From Pseudomonadota bacterium (GTDB taxonomy: Bacteria > Pseudomonadota > Gammaproteobacteria > Xanthomonadales > Rhodanobacteraceae), in the NCBI GenBank assembly GCA_018241165.1, contig JAFEEK010000202.1, positions 1-5,918 of the forward strand: DNA of 5,918 nucleotides. Reading direction: 5' to 3'. Made by a program: the position numbers and the translations under genes. How positions within the stretch are numbered: position 1 is the stretch's first letter; each line of letters opens with the position of its first letter. A model generated the notes under the pieces. It saw nothing but the letters and a program-made list of their open reading frames with translations, was not told the DNA's origin and searched no databases. Positions 1-4,606 of this stretch are shown here, piece after piece.

Positions 1-164
1 GCGCCGATGCCGCACCGTCCATCGATGCGCAGGATGGGTACAAAGCGCTGGTGCCGATGGTGGATTCGACATTGAAGGCGTGGGGCGAACTCAAGGCGCG
101 CGACCTGACCGCGTTGAACGCGAAGTTGAAGGCGGCGGGAAAAGAGCCAGTCAAGATCGAGTGA
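1..164 (+). CDS. C-terminal end of an unidentified protein (5' end outside window)
   Basis: An open frame runs from position 3 to a TGA at 162-164 and encodes the last 53 residues of a protein that begins outside the window. The tail is rich in Ala, Lys and Leu and is predicted helical: a stretch around GYKALVPMVDSTLKAW is followed by a second helix with LTALNAKLKAAG and the end EPVKIE. Short helical tails of this kind close the large secreted BNR/sortilin-like 'glycosyl hydrolase' proteins of Xanthomonadales, but that is a resemblance from memory and weak evidence. No catalytic motif, membrane segment or domain is visible in so short a piece. The frame has codon use like the neighbouring genes and stops just before a palindromic cluster, which supports it being a real gene end. 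The gene is convergent with the reductase on the other strand. The function is unknown from this window. Confidence 0.6.
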   Translation, partial: ADAAPSIDAQDGYKALVPMVDSTLKAWGELKARDLTALNAKLKAAGKEPVKIE

Positions 165-185
165 GGCAAATGGTTCCCGACTTCC

Positions 186-277
186 ACCCCCTTCGGGACG
201 AAGGGGGTCGCGCGCAGCGCGGGGGGATGCGCAAAATAATCCATCCCCCTCAATCCCCCTTCGCAAGCGAAGGGGGA
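186..277. repeat. REP-like palindromic cluster between convergent genes, possible bidirectional terminator
   Basis: Two near-identical hairpins bracket this stretch. The first has perfect 10-base arms, ACCCCCTTCG (186-195) and CGAAGGGGGT (199-208), with a GGA loop. The second has perfect 11-base arms, TCCCCCTTCGC (254-264) and GCGAAGGGGGA (267-277), with an AA loop. Between them GGGGGAT (222-228) can pair with ATCCCCC (243-249), and CGCGC-A-GCGCG lies at 211-221. The CCCCCTTCG core is shared by both hairpins. Position between two convergent stop codons, strong symmetry and an internally repeated core fit the dispersed REP-type palindromes of gammaproteobacteria. Such structures can stop transcription from both sides or protect 3' ends of mRNA. 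There is no clear T-tract, so the terminator role is inferred. Copy number in the genome cannot be seen here. Confidence 0.7.
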
Positions 278-285
278 AGACAACT

Positions 286-2274
286 CTACCAATGCACCCC
301 GCGCATCAGCGACGCGAACGCCACCTGTTCGCTGGTCGGCTGTGCATCCAGCTCGCCGCGACCCTTCATGCCCTTCGCGGCGGCCGAATCCGGGAACAGG
401 CGGAACGCCGTGTTCATCAGGATTTCGTAGGCGCGCGGCGCCAGCGCATAGAAAATCTGCGCGAACGTGCCCAGGCGCGTGGCCATGCGCACCGGGCGCT
501 CGATGATGGCGGTGACGATCATGTCGCCGGCCTCGTCGGGAGACAGCGTCGGCACCGATTCGTACATCTTGGTCGGCGCGATCATCGGCGTTTTCACCAA
601 CGGCATGTTGATCGTGGTGAAGTTGATGCCGTTGTCGGAAAACTCGGCCTGCGCACAGCGCGAGAACGCGTCCAGCGCCGCTTTTGACGACACATAGGCG
701 GAAAAACGCGGCGCATTGGTCAGCACGCCGATCGAGGAAATATTGATGATATGGCCACGATGGCGAGCAGCCATGCCAGGCAAAAATCCCATGATCAGGC
801 GCAGCGAACCGAAATAATTGAGCTGCATGGTGCGCTCGAAATCATGGAAGCGGTCGTAGCTCGACGCGATCGCGCGCCGGATCGAGCGCCCGGCGTTGTT
901 GATCAGGATATCCACGCCCTTGTGCTCGGCGAGCACCTTCTGTACCAGCTCGTCGCAGGATTTCGGGTCGGTCAGATCGGCAACGTAGGTATGGCAAACG
1001 CCGCCGGCATCGACGATTTCCTTGCACGTGGCGTTGAGCTCATCCGCGCCGCGCGCGCAGATCAGCACCTTGGCGCCGGCGCCGGCGATCTTCAGCGCCG
1101 CCGCCTTGCCGATACCCGACGAGCCGCCGGTGATCAGCACGGTGCGCCCGCGCACCTTGCCGGACAGCGAATGATCGACGAACAGGTCGGGATCCAGGTG
1201 ACGTTCCCAGTAATCCCACAGCTTCCATGCGTAATCGTTGAGGTCCGGCACGCCAATCTTCGTACCCTTGAGCGCGCGCTCGGTTTCGCGGCAATCGAAA
1301 CGCGTGGGATAGTTGATCATGCGCATCGCGGCGGCAGGAATCCCAAGGTCACGCAACACGGCTCCGGTAAAGCGTTTCACCGGAGGCAAGCCGGCCAGCG
1401 CCTGTTTGATCATTGGCGGGATGAAGCCGAACATGCGCGCATCGATGCGCATGGTCATCTGCGGGGCGTGACCGGCGCGGGCGAAGATGTTCAGCACCTC
1501 GCCGATGCGCCGCGGCGCCGGGTCGGTGAGGTGGAAGCATCCGCCATCCAGGCCCGGTTTGTGCGCGATGTGATCCATCGCCGCGACAACGAAATCCACC
1601 GGCACCATGTTCACGCGTCCGCCTTCCAGGCCGATGGTAGGCATCCACGCCGGCAGCGCTTCACGCAGCTTTTTCAGCGTGCGGAAGAAGTAATACGGCC
1701 CGTCGATCTTGTCGATCTCGCCGGTTCTTGAACTGCCCAGCACGATCGCCGGGCGGTAAATGCGATGCTTGATCTTCGCTTCGCGCACCAGCGCTTCGGC
1801 GTCGTGCTTGGTGCGGAAATACGGATGATCCAGGTTCTCGGCTTCGGCAAACATGTCCTCGCGGAATACACCGGCATACAACCCGGCGACCGCAATGGAA
1901 CTGGCGTAATGGAAGCAGCCAGCTTTCAGCGCCGCGGCGAGTTCCAGCGCGTGCCGCGTGCCCTCGACATTCGCGGCGATCTGGCTGTCCGCATCAGCGG
2001 CGAGGTCGTAAATTGCGGCGAGATGGAAGAAATGCTTCGCCTTGCCCGCCAGCGCCTTGCGCTGCGCCGGCGACAGGCCAAGCATCGGCTTGGTCAGGTC
2101 GCCAATGACCGGGAAAAGGCGCTTGCCGTCTGCGCCAAAGCGCGCGCGCAGATCCTCGAATTTCTTCTGCGATCCCTTGCGCACGAGGCAATGCACGTCG
2201 CCTTTGCGCGCCAGCAGGTGTTTCAGCAAATGGCGGCCGATGAAGCCGGTCGCGCCCGTCACGAAATAGGTCAT
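286..2274 (-). CDS. Fatty acyl-CoA reductase, alcohol-forming (two fused SDR domains, Maqu_2507-like)
   Basis: The 662-residue protein consists of two tandem Rossmann reductase domains. The N-terminal extended-SDR domain (about 1-365) has TGATGFIG at 6-13 for NADP(H) binding, an SS pair at 125-126 and the YxxxK pair Y152/K156. The C-terminal classical SDR domain (about 375-662) has TGGSSGIG at 382-389, NNAG at 459-462, S513/S514 and YVSSK at 527-531. Domain order, length and long shared blocks (such as GPYYFF, MFGFIPP, INYPTRFD and the end MRGVHW) match, from memory, the 661-residue Marinobacter enzyme that reduces long-chain acyl-CoA via the aldehyde to fatty alcohol, a precursor of wax esters. 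In that family the C-terminal half is Acr1-like and the N-terminal half reduces the aldehyde. I chose the ATG at 2274 because it begins directly with the nucleotide-binding strand and has GGGGA eight bases upstream; the frame stays open 68 codons further up, but that part resembles no SDR and would overlap the divergent gene. All catalytic residues are present. Substrate chain length is inferred. Annotation pipelines would probably say only 'SDR family oxidoreductase'. Confidence 0.9.
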   Translation of the reverse strand: MTYFVTGATGFIGRHLLKHLLARKGDVHCLVRKGSQKKFEDLRARFGADGKRLFPVIGDLTKPMLGLSPAQRKALAGKAKHFFHLAAIYDLAADADSQIAANVEGTRHALELAAALKAGCFHYASSIAVAGLYAGVFREDMFAEAENLDHPYFRTKHDAEALVREAKIKHRIYRPAIVLGSSRTGEIDKIDGPYYFFRTLKKLREALPAWMPTIGLEGGRVNMVPVDFVVAAMDHIAHKPGLDGGCFHLTDPAPRRIGEVLNIFARAGHAPQMTMRIDARMFGFIPPMIKQALAGLPPVKRFTGAVLRDLGIPAAAMRMINYPTRFDCRETERALKGTKIGVPDLNDYAWKLWDYWERHLDPDLFVDHSLSGKVRGRTVLITGGSSGIGKAAALKIAGAGAKVLICARGADELNATCKEIVDAGGVCHTYVADLTDPKSCDELVQKVLAEHKGVDILINNAGRSIRRAIASSYDRFHDFERTMQLNYFGSLRLIMGFLPGMAARHRGHIINISSIGVLTNAPRFSAYVSSKAALDAFSRCAQAEFSDNGINFTTINMPLVKTPMIAPTKMYESVPTLSPDEAGDMIVTAIIERPVRMATRLGTFAQIFYALAPRAYEILMNTAFRLFPDSAAAKGMKGRGELDAQPTSEQVAFASLMRGVHW

Positions 2275-2302
2275 GGCTTTTATCCCCGCGATGCAGGACG
2301 CA

Positions 2303-2332
2303 AAGATAGCAAAGCCAACGCACGTTTGACAC
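2303..2332 (-). promoter_or_regulatory. Candidate sigma70 promoter for the acyl-CoA reductase
   Basis: Read leftward, GTGTCA (2332-2327; 4 of 6 to TTGACA) is followed after 18 bases by TATCTT (2308-2303; 4 of 6 to TATAAT). Transcription would start near 2296, giving a leader of roughly 22 bases with GGGGA ahead of the ATG at 2274. The -35 box overlaps that of the opposing promoter. This is a consensus match only. Confidence 0.45.
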
Positions 2333-2339
2333 GTTCGTT
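2317..2339. promoter_or_regulatory. Imperfect palindrome, candidate TetR operator over both divergent -35 boxes
   Basis: The left arm AACGCACGT (2317-2325) and right arm ACGTTCGTT (2331-2339) are inverted copies with 8 of 9 bases matching, around the 5-base centre TTGAC (2326-2330). The centre forms part of the -35 hexamer of the rightward promoter and of the overlapping leftward one. TetR-family dimers typically bind palindromes of this size between divergent genes, and a tetR gene is the second gene of the rightward operon. A protein bound here would block both directions. Symmetry and position are directly visible; binding by the neighbouring TetR is inferred. Confidence 0.5.
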
Positions 2340-2354
2340 CGCTTTTGCCATTGT
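2326..2354 (+). promoter_or_regulatory. Candidate sigma70 promoter for the acyl-CoA-binding protein and tetR
   Basis: A perfect -35 hexamer TTGACA (2326-2331), a 17-base spacer and a weak -10, CATTGT (2349-2354; 3 of 6, keeping the important A2 and T6), lie upstream of the ATG at 2393. The start would be near 2361, leaving a leader of about 30 bases with GGGGA before the start codon. The ideal -35 and spacing make this the best promoter candidate in the window, though the -10 is poor. Confidence 0.5.
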
Positions 2355-2392
2355 CCACCGCCGCAGCCGCACGCATTGCCACGGGGAACGAC

Positions 2393-2650
2393 ATGGCCGA
2401 CCTCAAAACCAAGTTCGCGCAAGCCGCCGAGGACATCAAGAAGCTCGACGAACGCCCGGACAACGACACCTTGCTCAAGCTCTACGCGCTGTTCAAGCAG
2501 GGTTCCGACGGCGATGTATCCGGCCCGAAGCCTGGGTTTTTCGATTTCGTCGGCACCGCCAAATACGAGGCCTGGACCAAGCTCCGGGGCATGAAGACCG
2601 ACGAGGCGATGCAGAAGTACGTCGATCTGGTAAAGAAGTTGCGCGGCTGA
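2393..2650 (+). CDS. Acyl-CoA-binding protein (ACBP family)
   Basis: This 85-residue protein covers a complete ACBP fold, a four-helix bundle of 85-90 residues that holds long-chain acyl-CoA in the cytoplasm. Visible signatures are LYALFKQ (30-36), GDVSGPKPGFFD (40-51), AKYEAW (56-61) and EAMQKYVDLV (71-80). Residues equivalent to the ligand contacts of bovine ACBP (Tyr28, Lys32, Lys54, Tyr73) are present as Y31, K35, K57 and Y76, all shifted by three. I chose the ATG at 2393 because it gives the canonical length and follows GGGGA at 2383-2387; an in-frame ATG 16 codons upstream would add a non-conserved tail and start before the proposed transcript. It is first in a two-gene unit with a TetR regulator and divergent from the fatty acyl-CoA reductase, suggesting that it delivers or buffers that enzyme's substrate. 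ACBPs are standard in eukaryotes and patchy in bacteria. Family assignment is very secure; the partnership is inferred. Confidence 0.93.
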   Translation: MADLKTKFAQAAEDIKKLDERPDNDTLLKLYALFKQGSDGDVSGPKPGFFDFVGTAKYEAWTKLRGMKTDEAMQKYVDLVKKLRG

Positions 2651-2666
2651 CGGCCTGCCCGCGGCG

Positions 2667-3302
2667 ATGGCGGCGAACCAGACTCGAGAGCGCATCCTCG
2701 ACACCGCCCTGGCGATGTTCAACGCGCAGGGCGAGCCGAACGTCACCACCAACCACATCGCCGACGAACTCGGCATCAGTCCGGGCAACCTGTACTACCA
2801 CTACCGCAACAAGGACGACATCGTCGAACGCCTGTTCATGCGTTACGAGGCGCGCATGGACGACGCGCTGTCGGTTCCCGAAGGCCGCCTGCCGAACCTC
2901 GAAGACGTCTGGCTGCAGCTGCACCTGGTCTTCGAGTGCATGTGGGAATACCGGTTCCTGTACCGCGACCTCGTCGACATCCTTGCGCGCAACCGCAAGC
3001 TGCGGCAACGCTTTTCGCGCATCCTCAATCGCGCCGCGGCCAGCGCCGAAGCGGTGCTCAAGGGCCTGGCGCGCGCTGAAGTCCTGCGCGCGACCGCCGA
3101 TGAGATCCACGCCACCGCGGAAAACATCCTGCTGGTCGCGACGTTCTGGCTCAACTACCACGCGGTGCGCGGCGCGAATCCGGAACCCGCCCAGAACGAC
3201 CTGAGCCATGGCATCTATCAGGTGATGCTGCTGATCGCGCCGTTCCTGCGCGATGCCGAGCGCGCGCACCTGAACACGCTCGCCCAGGCCTACCGCGGTT
3301 AG
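2667..3302 (+). CDS. TetR/AcrR-family transcriptional regulator
   Basis: The protein has 211 residues, normal for the family. The N-terminal DNA-binding domain (about 5-55) carries the TetR helix-turn-helix: TRERILDTALAMFNAQG (helix 1), VTTNHIADELGISPGNLYYHY (26-46, recognition helix ending in the typical YYHYRNKDDIV). The remaining 150 residues form the helical ligand-binding and dimerisation domain, with an aromatic-rich stretch WLQLHLVFECMWEYRFLYRDLVD that suggests a hydrophobic pocket. The gene starts 16 bases after the acyl-CoA-binding protein stop and has no recognisable Shine-Dalgarno before the ATG, so translation is probably coupled to its neighbour. It is likely autoregulatory and likely controls the divergent reductase through the palindrome at 2317-2339. 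By analogy with acyl-CoA-sensing TetR proteins such as Bacillus FadR, the ligand may be a long-chain acyl-CoA. Family: secure. Target and ligand: inferred. Confidence 0.93.
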   Translation: MAANQTRERILDTALAMFNAQGEPNVTTNHIADELGISPGNLYYHYRNKDDIVERLFMRYEARMDDALSVPEGRLPNLEDVWLQLHLVFECMWEYRFLYRDLVDILARNRKLRQRFSRILNRAAASAEAVLKGLARAEVLRATADEIHATAENILLVATFWLNYHAVRGANPEPAQNDLSHGIYQVMLLIAPFLRDAERAHLNTLAQAYRG

Positions 3303-3446
3303 GAACCCGCATCGAAATCTACTGCGCTCGCCGGCTCGCGCGCCGGCGGTGCTCGGAATCCTCATGTACGCAACAGTACACTCCGGTTCCTGTGCTCCGG
3401 CGACACGCGATCCGTCATCGCTCGTAACGATTTCGAACCAGGTTCC
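3302..3446. repeat. Structured intergenic element with imperfect terminal inverted repeats
   Basis: The ends are imperfect inverted repeats of 18 bases: 3302-3319 begins GGAACC and ends TCGAAATC, and 3429-3446 is its inverted counterpart, with 15 of 18 positions matching. Nested symmetric pairs lie inside: CGCCGG (3341-3346) with CCGGCG (3397-3402), GGAATC (3355-3360) with GGTTCC (3385-3390, one wobble), and TGTAC (3365-3369) with GTACA (3376-3380) around a GCAACA loop. An alternative GC hairpin is CGCCGGC (3329-3335) with GCCGGCG (3342-3348). The left end overlaps the last base of the tetR stop codon. There is no coding frame that looks real and no visible target-site duplication. I recall similar nested palindromes as dispersed non-coding repeats in Xanthomonadales, so this is probably a MITE- or REP-like repeat; that is unproven from one copy. 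It may also end rightward transcription from tetR, though no T-tract follows. Confidence 0.55.
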
Positions 3447-3472
3447 AAAAAAACGGCCGCACACGGCGGCCG
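3447..3472 (-). terminator. Rho-independent terminator of the phasin gene
   Basis: Read leftward, CGGCCGC (3472-3466), a five-base loop CGTGT and GCGGCCG (3460-3454) form a perfect 7-bp GC stem followed by seven T (3453-3447). It lies 25 bases beyond the phasin stop codon at 3498. This is a textbook intrinsic terminator for leftward transcription; the T-tract is on one side only, so it should not stop rightward transcripts in the same way. Confidence 0.9.
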
Positions 3473-3497
3473 CAAGTTCGTTGGAGTGCGAATTCGC

Positions 3498-3881
3498 TTA
3501 CTTGGCGGCCTTGAGCTGGCGGCTCAACGCGCTCATGCGCTGGCTCAATGCTTCGATGTCGGACTTCGACGGCACGCCGAGTTTGTCCAGTGCCAGCGCG
3601 ACGCCGCGCTCGATCAGCGCGCCGATCTTCCTGGCATTGTCGCGCGCGTGCATGCGCAACGGGGCCACCGCGCCCAAAACCTGCGCCTGCGCGTCGGCGC
3701 CCACCTCACGCGCAAGGCGCTGCGCGCGGGCCTGGAAATCGCGACCTTCGGCAGCGAGTCCGGCGAGTAGTTCGGTACCGCGCTTCTGCGCGATGGAAAC
3801 CGCGCCGAGTCCGGCCAGCCACATGTTGTGCGCCTTGTCGGCGGAAGAAATCGTCTGGTTCTTGTTGCGCTTGGTAGCCAT
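3498..3881 (-). CDS. Phasin-family (polyhydroxyalkanoate granule-associated) protein
   Basis: This is a small, all-helical protein of 127 residues. Residues 18-50 (HNMWLAGLGAVSIAQKRG followed by ELLAGLAAEGRDFQ) match the conserved N-terminal block of PhaF/PhaI-type phasins, and 94-124 (LALDKLGVPSKSDIEAL, then QRMSALSRQL) matches the family's C-terminal block with an amphipathic helix likely to form a coiled coil. The first residues are basic (MATKRNKN). Phasins coat polyhydroxyalkanoate or other lipid-like inclusions and may control granule number. I chose the ATG at 3881 because AAGAGG lies six bases upstream; an in-frame ATG six codons earlier has no ribosome site. No PHA synthase or depolymerase is in the window, and phasin-like proteins also occur in strains without PHA, so a granule role is inferred. 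The gene lies 91 bases downstream of the carbonic anhydrase and ends in a strong terminator. It may have its own promoter in the gap, but I could not find a convincing one. Confidence 0.82.
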   Translation of the reverse strand: MATKRNKNQTISSADKAHNMWLAGLGAVSIAQKRGTELLAGLAAEGRDFQARAQRLAREVGADAQAQVLGAVAPLRMHARDNARKIGALIERGVALALDKLGVPSKSDIEALSQRMSALSRQLKAAK

Positions 3882-3904
3882 GCAATGCCTCTTGGTCATG
3901 AAAC

Positions 3905-3919
3905 CGCCACGGTGTGGCG
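3905..3919 (-). promoter_or_regulatory. Short hairpin in the phasin leader
   Basis: CGCCAC and GTGGCG form a perfect 6-bp stem around a three-base loop, 23 bases upstream of the phasin start and just upstream of its AAGAGG ribosome site. It could stabilise the mRNA 5' end or affect ribosome access. Only the symmetry is visible; the function is a guess. Confidence 0.3.
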
Positions 3920-3930
3920 TCGAGGCAAAT

Positions 3931-3947
3931 CTAGCCGCGCCGGCTAG
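3931..3947 (-). terminator. Possible weak terminator after the carbonic anhydrase
   Basis: CTAGCCG (3931-3937) and CGGCTAG (3941-3947) form a perfect 7-bp stem with a three-base loop, 25 bases past the carbonic anhydrase stop. Read leftward it is followed only by ATTTG, so it lacks a real T-tract. It could attenuate read-through into the phasin gene, or be a protein-binding palindrome. Confidence 0.35.
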
Positions 3948-3972
3948 AACAAACACACTACTGACGGACGCA

Positions 3973-4590
3973 TCAACCCAGGTCGAAGAAATCGACCACG
4001 CCGGTTTCCAGCGAATACTCCGCACCGACCACGCGAAAACCTTTTTCTTCGATCAAGGTTTCCATCAGTTCCGAGCCGTGGCGCAGGTGGTTGGTCGAGG
4101 CGCGGATGTTCGCGCGCACCGCTTCGCGGCTCAACGCATCCAGGTCGTGGCGCAATTCCGTGTTCATCAGCGGCAGCACGCTGGGTCGCACCCGATTGAC
4201 GATCGACATCAGGTTCGGCGACTGCGAACCGCCGGGGCGCGTCAAGTCATCGACGGTTGCCGCAATCGCACCGCATTGGGTATGTCCCAGCACCACGACC
4301 AGCGGCGTGCCGAAGAACGCGGCGGCGAATTCGACGCTGCCGACCAGCGACGGCGCGATGATGTTGCCGGCGACGCGGATCACGAACAGGTCGCCCAGGC
4401 CCTGGTCGAAGACGATTTCGACCGGAACGCGCGAATCCGAGCAGCCCAGGATGGTCGCGAAGGGCTCCTGTCCGGTAGCCAGTTCACGGCGCTGGTGCTG
4501 GCTGCCCTGCTGGCCGGAGTTGGCCTGCTCGGATACGAAACGGCGGTTGCCTGCGCGCAGGCGGTCGAGAGCTTCGGTTGCGGAAATCAT
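3973..4590 (-). CDS. Beta-class carbonic anhydrase
   Basis: The protein has 205 residues, within the normal range for bacterial beta-carbonic anhydrases, which interconvert CO2 and bicarbonate with a zinc ion in the cytoplasm. The zinc ligands are visible: C50 and D52 in GCSDSR (49-54), and H103 and C106 in GHTQCGA (102-108). The D52-R54 catalytic dyad and the FVIRVAGN block (69-76) are also present, as is the N-terminal helix ALDRLRAGNRRFV. Nothing suggests an inactive enzyme. I chose the ATG at 4590 because the conserved protein begins there and AAAAGG lies upstream, although the spacing of 11 bases is long; the frame stays open into zipA but has no family similarity there. The gene follows the zipA stop by 16 bases, so it is probably co-transcribed with smc and zipA. 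In Xanthomonas and Pseudomonas that position is usually held by ligA. Confidence 0.94.
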   Translation of the reverse strand: MISATEALDRLRAGNRRFVSEQANSGQQGSQHQRRELATGQEPFATILGCSDSRVPVEIVFDQGLGDLFVIRVAGNIIAPSLVGSVEFAAAFFGTPLVVVLGHTQCGAIAATVDDLTRPGGSQSPNLMSIVNRVRPSVLPLMNTELRHDLDALSREAVRANIRASTNHLRHGSELMETLIEEKGFRVVGAEYSLETGVVDFFDLG

Positions 4591-4606
4591 CGGTGTGTGC
4601 GCCTTT

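Noticed and set aside
80..430. 116-codon rightward open frame over the REP-like cluster
   Set aside because: It overlaps the real 3' gene end in another frame, the palindromes and the 3' end of the reductase; no ribosome site or motif.
751..1731. 326-codon rightward open frame inside the reductase gene
   Set aside because: It is antisense to strongly conserved SDR codons, is rich in Arg, Ala and His as GC-rich shadow frames are, and shows no motif.
2275..2478. N-terminal extension of the reductase by 68 codons
   Set aside because: The frame is open, but the extension would cover the divergent promoters and the ACBP start, and the known family begins at the nucleotide-binding strand.
1765..3204. 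479-codon rightward open frame spanning the reductase start, the divergent promoter region, ACBP and much of tetR
   Set aside because: It crosses the divergent promoter region and reads ACBP and tetR in a wrong frame; composition is low-complexity Arg/Ser/Thr.
2303..3302. Possible toxin-antitoxin or defence pair from a small gene next to a regulator
   Set aside because: The small protein is a textbook ACBP and the partner a TetR; nothing points to toxicity or defence.
3329..3348. GC-rich hairpin after tetR as an intrinsic terminator
   Set aside because: The stem is strong but no T-tract follows in the rightward direction; it is kept as part of the structured element instead.
2493..3464. 323-codon leftward open frame opposite tetR
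   Set aside because: It is antisense to a clear TetR protein, crosses the intergenic element and the terminator, and has no domain.
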